Origin: Pseudomonadota bacterium
GTDB taxonomy: Bacteria; Pseudomonadota; Gammaproteobacteria; Burkholderiales; Burkholderiaceae_C
DNA: 49,343 nt
Assembly (NCBI GenBank): GCA_021847345.1
Contig: JAJZTW010000026.1
Location: 1 to 49,343 of the forward strand
Reading direction: 5' to 3'
Numbering within the stretch: position 1 is the stretch's first letter; every line of letters begins with the position of its first letter. Both the position numbers and the translations under genes were made by a program. This document shows positions 28,184-36,057 of the stretch, in pieces. Under the pieces are notes generated by a model, which saw nothing but the letters and a program-made list of their open reading frames with translations, ran no database searches and was not told where the DNA came from.

Positions 28184-29038
28184 ATGCTGCGCCTGCTCCA
28201 CGTCCTTTCGCTGCTGCCCCTGGGGCTGCTGCAGGCCGCCGGCGCCGTGCTGGGACTGCTGGTCTACGCGGCGTCGCCACGTTATCGCCGGGTGCTGCGC
28301 GCCAACCTGGCGCAGGCCGGCTTCACGTCGCGCCGACAGGTCCTGGGCAGCGCGCTCGAGGCCGGGCGCATGGTCGGCGAGCTGCCCTTCGTGTGGCTGC
28401 GCGGCGGCCCCCGGGCCGCCGTGCGGCGCGTCGAGGTGTCGGGGCGCGAGTGCGTCGAGCAGGCGCGCGGCGAAGGTCGCGGAGTGCTGTACCTGACGCC
28501 GCACCTGGGCTGTTTCGAGGTCTCGGCGCAGGTGGCCGCGACATGGGGGCCGATCACCGTGCTGTATCGACCGCCGCACAAGACGTGGCTGGCGGCGCTT
28601 GCGCCGGCGCGCCTGCGCCCCAACCTGCGCACCGCGCCGGCCACGGCCGCGGGCATGCGCCCGCTGCTGCGCGCGCTGCGCAACGGCGAGGCCGTGGGGC
28701 TGCTGCCCGACCAGGCGCCGTCGGCCGGGGAAGGCGTCTGGGCGCCTTTTTTCGGTCGTCCGGCCTACACCATGACCCTGCCGGCACGACTGGCCCAGCT
28801 CACCGGCGCGCGCATCGTGTTCGCCGTCGCCGAGCGGCTGCCGCGAGGCCGCGGCTACCGCCTGCGCCTGCGGGCGATGCAGCGCGAGCTGCCGGGCGAC
28901 GCGGCGCAGGCAGCCGCCTGCATCAACCGCGAGATCGAGTCCCTCGTGCGCGCCTGCCCCCTCCAGTACCTGTGGGGGTACAACCGCTACAAGGTGCCGG
29001 CCGGAGCGCCGTTGCCGCCGCAGGAGTTCGCGCCATGA
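28184..29038 (+). CDS. LpxL/HtrB-family lipid A acyltransferase
   Basis: This 284-residue inner-membrane acyltransferase has an N-terminal membrane segment (about 5-30) and the catalytic H-x4-E motif HLGCFE (H107, E112). LLPDQAPSAGEGVWAPFFG and a terminal YLWGYNRYK follow. The family adds secondary acyl chains to lipid A. Its stop overlaps the next gene's ATG as ATGA. The exact acyl chain and position cannot be told from sequence. Confidence 0.9.
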   Translation: MLRLLHVLSLLPLGLLQAAGAVLGLLVYAASPRYRRVLRANLAQAGFTSRRQVLGSALEAGRMVGELPFVWLRGGPRAAVRRVEVSGRECVEQARGEGRGVLYLTPHLGCFEVSAQVAATWGPITVLYRPPHKTWLAALAPARLRPNLRTAPATAAGMRPLLRALRNGEAVGLLPDQAPSAGEGVWAPFFGRPAYTMTLPARLAQLTGARIVFAVAERLPRGRGYRLRLRAMQRELPGDAAQAAACINREIESLVRACPLQYLWGYNRYKVPAGAPLPPQEFAP

Positions 29039-29925
29039 CCCGCGTGCTGCTGGGCCTGCTGTGGCTGCTGCACTGGCTTCCGTACGGCGTGCAGGCCGCG
29101 CTGGGACGCGCGCTGGGACGCGCGCTGTGGCCGCTTGCGCGAAAGCGCCGGCGCATCGCGTTGCGCAACCTGGAACTGTGCTTCCCGCAGTGGAGCGCCG
29201 AGCAGCGCGAGCGCGTGGCCAGGGAGCATTTCGTCTGCGTCGCGCGTGCACTGCTCGAGCGCGCCTTCCTGTGGTGGGGCAGCCCACGCCGGCTGCGCCG
29301 CGTGCTGCACCTGAAGGGGCCGATCGACGAGGCGCTGCACGGCGACGGCGCGGTGCTGCTGGTGGGCCTGCACTTCGAGGGCATGGATGCGGCATGGACC
29401 GCGCTGACCCTGGCGTCGCGACGCCCGCTGTCGGGCATGTACACGCCCCAGAAATCGCAGTCGCTGGACCGCTGGGTGCTGGCCGGGCGAAGCCGCTTCG
29501 CCACCGAGCGCATCGTCTCGCGCCACGAAGGCGCCACCGGCATGCTGCGGGCGCTGCGCCGTCACACCCCCTTCTACACGCTGCCGGACATGGACTTCGG
29601 GCCCAAGCATTCGCGCTTCGTGCCCTTTTTCGGGATTCCCGCGGCCACGCTCGACGTCGTTCCGCGCCTGGCGGCGTCGGCCCACGCGAGGGTGTATCCG
29701 GTGGTTGCCCGCATGCTTGCCGGGTCGCAGGGCTACGAAATCACCATCCACCCCGCGTGGGAGGACTACCCGCGACTGCGCGACGGGCGAATCGCCGATA
29801 TCGATGCCGAGCTGGCGCGGCTGAACACCTTCATCGAACAGCGCGTGGCCGAGATGCCCAGCCAATATCATTGGGTGCACAAACGCTTCAAGACGCGCCC
29901 GCCGGGCGAGGACTCGCTGTACTGA
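29035..29925 (+). CDS. LpxL/LpxM-family lipid A acyltransferase (second copy)
   Basis: This 296-residue member of the same family has a hydrophobic N-terminus (1-30) and the H-x4-D motif HFEGMD (H113, D118). [20 protein letters not shown] and a C-terminal [12 protein letters not shown] follow. Its catalytic acid is Asp where the preceding gene has Glu, so the two are diverged, not recent copies. Translation is coupled to the upstream gene by the ATGA overlap. Confidence 0.9.
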   Translation: MTRVLLGLLWLLHWLPYGVQAALGRALGRALWPLARKRRRIALRNLELCFPQWSAEQRERVAREHFVCVARALLERAFLWWGSPRRLRRVLHLKGPIDEALHGDGAVLLVGLHFEGMDAAWTALTLASRRPLSGMYTPQKSQSLDRWVLAGRSRFATERIVSRHEGATGMLRALRRHTPFYTLPDMDFGPKHSRFVPFFGIPAATLDVVPRLAASAHARVYPVVARMLAGSQGYEITIHPAWEDYPRLRDGRIADIDAELARLNTFIEQRVAEMPSQYHWVHKRFKTRPPGEDSLY

Positions 29926-29992
29926 AGTCGCGCCGGCCGCGGGCACATCCCCCGACGCCCTTCGCCCCGCCACCGCCAACCCCGCTGCGTTC

Positions 29993-30886
29993 ATGCCCCT
30001 GCACTTCGCCAAGATGCACGGCGCCGGCAATGACTTCGTGGTCATCGACGCCACCCGCGAGCCGTTCACGCTGCAAGCGGCCCAGCTGCGCCTGCTCGCC
30101 GACCGCCATTTCGGCGTGGGCGCGGACCAGATCCTGGTGGTCGAGCCCCCGCCGGGGCCGGAGGTCGATTTCCGCTACCGCATCTTCAACGCCGATGGTG
30201 GCGAGGTCGAGCAATGCGGCAACGGCGCACGCTGCTTCGTCGCCTTCGTGCGCCGGCGCGGGCTGACGTCCAGTCGCTCGGTGCGCGTGCTCACGCGCGC
30301 CGGCATCATCGAGCCGCGCATGGAGGACGACGGGCGGGTTCGCGTGGACATGGGCGCGCCGCGCCTGCGCCCGCCCGACGTGCCCTTCGACGCGACCGGC
30401 CTGCGCGCGGTGACCGAAGGCGGACTCGAGCGCTTCGAGCTTGTCGTGGACGGCCAGCCGCTGCTGCTCAGCGTGGTGTCGATGGGCAATCCGCACGCGG
30501 TGCAGCGCGTCGACGATGTCGACGCCGCGCCGGTGGCTCGGCTGGGCCCGCTGCTCGAGCATCACCCGCGCTTCGCGCAGCGTGTCAACGCCGGATTCCT
30601 GCAGGTGATCGACGCGCACCACGCGCGACTGCGGGTGTGGGAACGCGGCGCCGGCGAGACCCTGGCCTGCGGCACCGGGGCTTGCGCCGCCGCGGTCGCC
30701 GGAATCCGGCACGGCTGGTTGAGCAGCCCGGTGCACGTGCGCGCGCGCGGCGGCGAGCTGAGCATCGCGTGGGACGGCCCGGGCCATCCCGTGTTGATGA
30801 CCGGCCCGGCCGTGCATGTATTCGATGCCAGCATCGACCTCGACAGCCTGCCCCTTCCCCCCGCGACCCTTTCCGGAACGCCCTGA
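29993..30886 (+). CDS. dapF: diaminopimelate epimerase
   Basis: This 297-residue DapF has the two catalytic cysteines in CGNGARC (C75) and ACGTGAC (C226). The start [13 protein letters not shown] is also typical. It interconverts LL- and meso-diaminopimelate for lysine and peptidoglycan synthesis. Its TGA overlaps the DUF484 ATG by one base. Confidence 0.97.
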   Translation: MPLHFAKMHGAGNDFVVIDATREPFTLQAAQLRLLADRHFGVGADQILVVEPPPGPEVDFRYRIFNADGGEVEQCGNGARCFVAFVRRRGLTSSRSVRVLTRAGIIEPRMEDDGRVRVDMGAPRLRPPDVPFDATGLRAVTEGGLERFELVVDGQPLLLSVVSMGNPHAVQRVDDVDAAPVARLGPLLEHHPRFAQRVNAGFLQVIDAHHARLRVWERGAGETLACGTGACAAAVAGIRHGWLSSPVHVRARGGELSIAWDGPGHPVLMTGPAVHVFDASIDLDSLPLPPATLSGTP

Positions 30887-31548
30887 TGGAACTCACCGAG
30901 AACGACCTCGCCGCCTATCTGGCCGAGCATCCCGACTTTTTCGAGCGCCACGCCGAGCTGCTGGCCACCGTGCAGCTGCAAAGCCCGCACGGCAACCGCG
31001 CGGTGTCTCTGCAGGAGCGCCAGATCGAGATGCTGCGCGACAAGATGCGCGCGCTGGAGCATCGCCTGGCCGAGCTGATGCGCAATGCCGCCGACAACGA
31101 GATCCTGTCGGCGCGCCTGCTGGCCTGGGCACGCGCGCTGCTGCAGCAGACCGACCCGGCAGCCTTGCCGGCCACGCTGGTGCAGCAGTTGCGCGACGGC
31201 TTCGACCTGCCGCTGGCGGCGCTGCGCATCTGGGGCGTTCGCCCCGAATACGCCGGCCTGCCCGAAGCGGCGCCGGTGGGCGAGGACATTCCGGTGCTGG
31301 CCAGCAGCCTGAGCCAGCCCTTCTGCGGCGCCAACGCCGGCTTCGAGGCCGCGCGCTGGCTGGCATCGCCGCCGCAATCCCTGGCGCTGGTGGCGCTGCG
31401 CCCGGACCCCCAGGCGCCGGCCTTCGGCCTGCTCGTGCTGGGTTCGCCGCAATCCGACCGCTTCACCGCCGACATGGGCACCGAGTTCCTGGCGCGTGCC
31501 GGCGAGGTCGCGTCGGCCGCGCTGGCAGGTCTGCTGAGGGTCGGCTGA
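30886..31548 (+). CDS. DUF484 family protein
   Basis: This 220-residue protein has the DUF484 start with LAAYLAEHPDFFERHAELL. A coiled-coil helix (about 45-70) leads into a GAF-like domain to the C-terminus. Its function is unknown. The family is regularly placed between dapF and xerC, as here. The start is coupled to dapF (TGATG) and xerC begins 11 bp after its stop. Confidence 0.9.
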   Translation: MELTENDLAAYLAEHPDFFERHAELLATVQLQSPHGNRAVSLQERQIEMLRDKMRALEHRLAELMRNAADNEILSARLLAWARALLQQTDPAALPATLVQQLRDGFDLPLAALRIWGVRPEYAGLPEAAPVGEDIPVLASSLSQPFCGANAGFEAARWLASPPQSLALVALRPDPQAPAFGLLVLGSPQSDRFTADMGTEFLARAGEVASAALAGLLRVG

Positions 31549-31559
31549 CGCCGCAGGCC

Positions 31560-32585
31560 ATGGGCCAGCTCGACGCGCCAGCGCCCGACGCGGCGGCGGC
31601 CTCGGCGGCGCCGCCGCTGCTGGAACGAGCCTGCCGCGAACACCTGCAACGCCTGGAACAGGTGCGCAGGCTGGCGCCGCGCACGCTGGTCAACTACCGC
31701 CGCGACCTGCAGGACCTGTGCCGGCGTGCCGCGCAGGCGGGCCTGGACGCGCCCGCGCTGCAGGCGCGTCACCTGCGCAGCTGGGTTGCCGCACTGCATG
31801 CCCAGGGCATGAGCCCGCGGGCCATCGCCGCACGCCTGTCGGCGTGGCGCGGATTGCTGCGCTGGATGGGAACGCAGGCGCTGCTGGCCAGCGACCCCGC
31901 GCGAGACGTGCGGGCACCGCGTGCGCAACGCCCGCTGCCCAAGGCGCTGAGCGTGGAGCATGCGGTGGCGCTCGCCGCCGGAGCTCCGGCCGGCAGTGGG
32001 CACACCGGCGCCGAGCCCGTCGATCCGCGCGCCCTGGCGCGCTCGCGGGCGCTGGCCGAGTTGCTGTATTCCAGCGGCCTGCGCGTTTCCGAGCTGATCG
32101 GGCTGGACCTGCGCCCGGTGCGCGACGACGACCATGTCTCGCAGGGCTGGATCGACTGGGACGACTCCCAGGCGCACGTGCTCGGCAAGGGCGGCAAGCG
32201 TCGCAGCGTGCCGGTCGGGCAGCAGGCCATGCAGGCGCTGCGCGAATGGTTGCGCCTGCGTGGCCCGGCGGCAGCGCAGGCCACGGCCTCGGACCGCGCC
32301 GCGCTGTTCCTGGGGCCTCGCGGCGCGCGCATCAGCGCGCAAAGGGTTCGCGAGGAGTTGCGCCAGCGCGCCCGCGACGCCGGGCTGCCGAGTTCGGTGC
32401 ACCCGCACATGCTGCGGCACTCGTTTGCCTCCCACCTCCTGCAGTCCAGTGGCGACCTGCGCGCGGTGCAGGAGCTGCTGGGCCACGCGAGCGTGGCCAG
32501 CACCCAGATCTACACCCGGCTGGACTTCCAGCATCTGGCGCAGGTCTACGATCAGGCCCACCCCCGCGCACACAAGCCGCGCTGA
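31560..32585 (+). CDS. xerC: tyrosine recombinase XerC
   Basis: This 341-residue tyrosine recombinase has an N-terminal core-binding domain (about 20-115) and the full catalytic set: R175, K210, H283, R286, H309 and nucleophile Y318. With XerD it resolves chromosome dimers at dif. The dapF-DUF484-xerC order identifies the housekeeping XerC rather than a phage or integron integrase. About 20 Ala/Pro-rich residues precede the domain. Confidence 0.93.
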   Translation: MGQLDAPAPDAAAASAAPPLLERACREHLQRLEQVRRLAPRTLVNYRRDLQDLCRRAAQAGLDAPALQARHLRSWVAALHAQGMSPRAIAARLSAWRGLLRWMGTQALLASDPARDVRAPRAQRPLPKALSVEHAVALAAGAPAGSGHTGAEPVDPRALARSRALAELLYSSGLRVSELIGLDLRPVRDDDHVSQGWIDWDDSQAHVLGKGGKRRSVPVGQQAMQALREWLRLRGPAAAQATASDRAALFLGPRGARISAQRVREELRQRARDAGLPSSVHPHMLRHSFASHLLQSSGDLRAVQELLGHASVASTQIYTRLDFQHLAQVYDQAHPRAHKPR

Positions 32586-32631
32586 GCCCGAACCGGGCGC
32601 GCCCGAATCCCCTCCCCAAACGTCCCGTACC

Positions 32632-33813
32632 TTGAAAGTCATTCGCCTGCACCCCGGCAAGGAGCGCGCCGTGCTGCGCCGCCACCCCTGGGTCTTCGCC
32701 GGAGCCATCGCGCGCGGCGGAGCCGACAGCGGGGAGACCGTGCGCGTGGAGTCCGCCGACGCACAGGTCCTGGGCTGGGCCGCCTACAGCCCGGCGTCGC
32801 AGATCCGCCTGCGCATGTGGAGCTTCGACCCGGCGCAACGCATCGATGCCGCGTTCCTGCGCCAGCGCCTGCAGCAGTCCATCGAGCGCCGCCGCGAGCT
32901 GGGACTGGACCTGCGCGCCGCGCGCCTGGTGTGGGGCGAGGCCGACGGCATCCCGGGACTGGTGGTGGACCGCTTCGACGACATCGCGGTGGTGCAGCTG
33001 CTCAGCGCCGGCGCCGAGCGCTGGCGCGACACCCTGCTGCAGGCGCTGCGCGAGCTGCTGCCCGAGGTGCGCATCTACGAGCGCTCCGACGTCGGCGTGC
33101 GGGCGCACGAGGGGCTCGAGCCGCGCAGCGGCTGGCTGCACGGCGACGGCTCCACGCAGGTGGGTATCGACGAACACGGCATGCGCCTGCGGGTGGACGT
33201 CGCGGCCGGGCACAAGACGGGCTTCTACCTCGACCAGCGCGACAACCGCCTGCGCTTTCGCGAACTCGTGCGCCAGCGCGGACTGCGCCGCGTGCTCAAC
33301 TGCTACGCCTACACCGGGGGCTTCACGTTGGCCGCGCTGGCCGGCGGCGCCGAGCAGGTGCTCAGCGTGGACTCGTCCGGCCCGGCGCTCGAGCTGGCCG
33401 CCGCGCATGTGCGCGACAACGGTTTCGACGCTTCGCGCAGCGTGTTGCGCGAAGCCGACGTCGGACGCGTGCTGCGCGAGCTGCGCGACGCCGGCGAACG
33501 CTTCGACGCCATCGTGCTCGACCCGCCCAAGCTGGCCCCCACGGTGGCCCAGGCCGCGCGTGCCACGCGCGCCTACAAGGACATCAACCGCCTCGGCCTG
33601 AGCCTGCTGCGCCCCGGCGGCTGGCTGTTCACCTTTTCCTGCTCGGGAGGAATCGACGCGGCGCTGTTCGGCAGCGTGGTGGCGGGCGCCGCGGTGGACG
33701 CGCAGCGCGAGGCCGAGATCGTGCAGCGCGTGGGACCGGCTCCCGACCATCCGTTGCTGCTGAGCTTCCCCGAAGGCGAGTATCTCAAGGGCCTGCTGCT
33801 GCGCGCACGCTGA
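32632..33813 (+). CDS. rlmI: 23S rRNA (cytosine-C5) methyltransferase RlmI-like
   Basis: This 393-residue protein has an N-terminal PUA-type domain (LHPGKERAVLRRHPWVFAGAI) and a Rossmann methyltransferase domain. The latter shows GHKTGFYLDQRDNR, NCYAYTGGFTLAAL and the DPPK motif, as in RlmI, which methylates C1962 of 23S rRNA. Only a TTG start (32632) is available before the conserved domain; no ATG or GTG precedes it in frame after the xerC stop. Confidence 0.87.
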   Translation: MKVIRLHPGKERAVLRRHPWVFAGAIARGGADSGETVRVESADAQVLGWAAYSPASQIRLRMWSFDPAQRIDAAFLRQRLQQSIERRRELGLDLRAARLVWGEADGIPGLVVDRFDDIAVVQLLSAGAERWRDTLLQALRELLPEVRIYERSDVGVRAHEGLEPRSGWLHGDGSTQVGIDEHGMRLRVDVAAGHKTGFYLDQRDNRLRFRELVRQRGLRRVLNCYAYTGGFTLAALAGGAEQVLSVDSSGPALELAAAHVRDNGFDASRSVLREADVGRVLRELRDAGERFDAIVLDPPKLAPTVAQAARATRAYKDINRLGLSLLRPGGWLFTFSCSGGIDAALFGSVVAGAAVDAQREAEIVQRVGPAPDHPLLLSFPEGEYLKGLLLRAR

Positions 33814-33818
33814 CGGCC

Positions 33819-33866
33819 CCCGCGACTTACACTGTCGCGGGAGTCTCCCGGCAGGCGCCGGGAGAC
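33819..33866 (+). terminator. Two strong hairpins after rlmI
   Basis: CCCGCGAC (33819-33826) pairs with GTCGCGGG (33834-33841). GTCTCCCGGC (33843-33852) pairs perfectly with GCCGGGAGAC (33857-33866). Neither has a proper T tract, though TT follows the second. TACACT (33828-33833), inside the first loop, could be the -10 for the CobW gene. The rest of 33867-33986 has no gene. Confidence 0.45.
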
Positions 33867-33986
33867 TTGCAAAACCCGCGGCGCGCCCCCACATGCGCGG
33901 CATGCGCGTCACGGCCGTCGGCCGGCCTGCGCCTGACGCCCGGCCCCCGCGACCGGACCCCGCCCTTCCCCGCCCGAATCCACACC

Positions 33987-35060
33987 ATGTCCTCCGTCCT
34001 GATCCCCGCCACCATCCTCACCGGCTTTCTCGGCAGCGGCAAGACCACCCTGCTCAAGCGCGTTCTGGGCGAAGCCCACGGCTCGCGCATCGCGGTGATC
34101 GAGAACGAGTTCGGCGAGGAGAACATCGACAACGACATCCTGGTGCAGGAACGCGGCGAGCAGATCGTGCAGATGTCGAATGGATGCATCTGCTGCACCA
34201 TCCGCGACGACCTGCGCGCCACGCTCAGCGACCTGGCCGCGCGCCGCAGGCGCGGCGAGCTGCTGTTCGACCGCGTGATCATCGAGACCACCGGCGTGGC
34301 CGACCCCGGCCCGGTGGCGCAGACCTTTTTCATGGACGACGACGTCGCCAGCCAGTACCTGCTGGACTCGATCGTCACGCTGGTCGACGCGGTGCATGCG
34401 GGTCAGCAGCTCGACACCCGACTGGAGGCCCAGCGCCAGGTCGGCTTCGCCGACCGCATCTTCATCTCGAAGTCGGACCTGGCCGAACCCGCCGCGGTCG
34501 CCGAGCTGCAGCAGCGACTGCGCCGCATGAACCCGCGCGCGCCGCAACAGCTGGTGCACTTCGGCGAGGTGCCGCTGCGCGAGGTGCTCGACCTGCGTGG
34601 CTTCAACCTCAATGCGCGCCTGGAGATCGACCCCGAGTTCCTGCACGAGCAGGAGCACGGGCACGGGCACGGGCACGACCATGATCACGATCACGATCAC
34701 GCCTGCGAGCAGGACCACGAGCACGGGCCGCATTGCGGGCACCACCACCATCACCACGATGACGACGTGAAGTCCTTCGTGTTCCGCGCCTCCCAGCCCT
34801 TCGATCCGGCTCGCCTGGAGGAGTTCCTCGGCACCATCGTGCAGATCTACGGCCCGCGCATGCTGCGCTACAAGGGCGTGCTGAACATGAAGGGCATCGA
34901 CCGCAAGGTGGTGTTCCAGGGCGTTCACCAGCTGATGGGCAGCGACCTGGCCGCCGCGTGGGGCCCGCAGGAGACTCGCGAGAGCCGCATGGTGTTCATC
35001 GGCATCGACCTGCCCCGCGACATCATCGAGCAGGGCCTGCGCCAGGCCCTCGTGGCCTGA
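33987..35060 (+). CDS. CobW/COG0523-family GTPase, zinc-chaperone-like
   Basis: This 357-residue G3E GTPase has Walker A GFLGSGKTT (13-21), the metal motif GCICC (66-70), ETTGVADP and a SKSD guanine motif. A His/Asp/Glu-rich stretch (about 220-260, ending in six His) and a C-terminal CobW_C domain follow. Members with this layout deliver zinc or another metal. The metal is not proven by sequence. It precedes dksA but has its own terminator. No Zur-type operator is obvious upstream. Confidence 0.88.
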   Translation: MSSVLIPATILTGFLGSGKTTLLKRVLGEAHGSRIAVIENEFGEENIDNDILVQERGEQIVQMSNGCICCTIRDDLRATLSDLAARRRRGELLFDRVIIETTGVADPGPVAQTFFMDDDVASQYLLDSIVTLVDAVHAGQQLDTRLEAQRQVGFADRIFISKSDLAEPAAVAELQQRLRRMNPRAPQQLVHFGEVPLREVLDLRGFNLNARLEIDPEFLHEQEHGHGHGHDHDHDHDHACEQDHEHGPHCGHHHHHHDDDVKSFVFRASQPFDPARLEEFLGTIVQIYGPRMLRYKGVLNMKGIDRKVVFQGVHQLMGSDLAAAWGPQETRESRMVFIGIDLPRDIIEQGLRQALVA

Positions 35061-35075
35061 GCCCGAACCGAAGCC

Positions 35076-35097
35076 ACGCCGCGACAAGGCGTTTTTT
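35076..35097 (+). terminator. Intrinsic terminator after the CobW gene
   Basis: ACGCC (35076-35080) and GGCGT (35088-35092) form a 5-bp stem with a 7-nt loop, and a T tract (35092-35097) follows. The stem is short. Confidence 0.55.
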
Positions 35098-35115
35098 GCG
35101 CGTTTCGTACAGCGC

Positions 35116-35121
35116 TATAAT
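35116..35121 (+). promoter_or_regulatory. -10 box TATAAT of dksA, with a leader of about 220 nt
   Basis: A perfect TATAAT follows the CobW terminator. A start near 35128 gives a leader of about 220 nt to the GTG at 35352. The leader holds several short stems: AGGGT/ACCCT near 35212-35232, GCCCCG/CGGGGC (35239-35256) and GTTGC/GCAAC near 35280-35295. I see no open reading frame with a convincing ribosome binding site in it. Confidence 0.6.
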
Positions 35122-35351
35122 CGACCGGTTTTGGCTCGCGAGGACGAGCGCGCCCGGCGCAAGCCGCTGGGGCGCCGGATCCGCGCCTGCCTTGCGGAAT
35201 AGACCGCGTAGGGTGCGGCGCCAACGTACCCTCGAGCGGCCCCGCTGCGTCGGGGCTTGACGCTGGAATCACGCCCCTGGTTGCATGCAAGCAACAAGCA
35301 TGTGCGGCAAGCGCGCCGCCAGATGCTACAAAGGTCGAAGGGGGATCCACC

Positions 35352-36002
35352 GTGGCCAAGAGCACACGCACAGCATCCGCGGCACCGCCGGCGCGACGCC
35401 CGTCGACTCCGGCAACTGCCCGAACGTCATCGGCTGCCGCTACACTGCCGGCCGCGCAAGCCCCCGGGCCTGACGCAGGCCGCCCTTTCGCATCATCCAA
35501 CGCAGCCCAAGCCATGAGCACCGTCGCCCCCTCCACCGCACCGACCCAAGCCGACCCCAAGCTGGCCAATGCCTGGAAGTCGAAGTCGCCCAAGGACCTG
35601 ACCGACGCCGAAGTGCTCGCGATGCCCGAGAGCGAATACATGAACACGGCCCAGATGGAGTTCTTCCGTCACCGCCTCGGAACCTTGCGCGACGAGTTGC
35701 TGCGCAGCGCCGGCGAGACCACCGAGCACCTGCGCGAGGACACGCTGCTGGTCCCCGACCCTGCCGACCGCGCGACCATCGAGGAAGAGCATGCGCTGGA
35801 ACTGCGAGCGCGCGACCGCGAGCGCAAGTTGCTCAAGAAGGTCGAGCAGGCGCTGGCGCTGATCGACAGCGGCGAGTACGGCTGGTGCGAGGAGACCGGC
35901 GAGCCCATCGGGATCGGGCGCCTGCTGGCGCGCCCCACCGCGACGCTTTCGCTGGAAGCCCAGCAGCGCCGGGAAATGAAGCAGAAAATGTTCGGGGACT
36001 GA
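35352..36002 (+). CDS. dksA: RNA polymerase-binding transcription factor DksA (one-Cys type)
   Basis: DksA binds the RNA polymerase secondary channel with ppGpp. The protein has a low-complexity Ala/Pro/Thr N-terminus (about 1-75), a coiled coil with the tip motif DPADRA (D136, D139, A141) and a zinc-finger region. Only one of the four usual cysteines remains (C179 in YGWCEETG); the others are Thr, Ser and Ala. I chose GTG at 35352 because AAGGGGGA precedes it; an ATG at 35514 would give 162 residues, closer to the E. coli length. It is coded between the CobW GTPase and the STAS protein. Confidence 0.85.
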   Translation: MAKSTRTASAAPPARRPSTPATARTSSAAATLPAAQAPGPDAGRPFASSNAAQAMSTVAPSTAPTQADPKLANAWKSKSPKDLTDAEVLAMPESEYMNTAQMEFFRHRLGTLRDELLRSAGETTEHLREDTLLVPDPADRATIEEEHALELRARDRERKLLKKVEQALALIDSGEYGWCEETGEPIGIGRLLARPTATLSLEAQQRREMKQKMFGD

Positions 36003-36057
36003 CTCCCTTGCGCCAGGCCCGAGGCCTGGCTGACGCAGCCGCCCGCCCGCACCGCCC

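Noticed and set aside
31560..32585. XerC as an integron or phage integrase
   Set aside because: Gene order (dapF, DUF484, xerC) and lack of attachment sites or cassettes point to the housekeeping XerC.
33867..33986. Possible Zur operator before the CobW GTPase
   Set aside because: No AT-rich palindrome of the Zur type is visible; the stretch is GC-rich and featureless apart from the two hairpins before it.
34644..34766. DNA direct repeats (cac/gat) as a CRISPR or satellite array
   Set aside because: They code the His-rich segment of the CobW GTPase, have no regular spacer pattern, and are protein low-complexity.
35285..35473. 62-codon ORF in the dksA leader
   Set aside because: No good ribosome binding site and no conserved features. 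It overlaps the dksA start region, so it is not reported as a gene.
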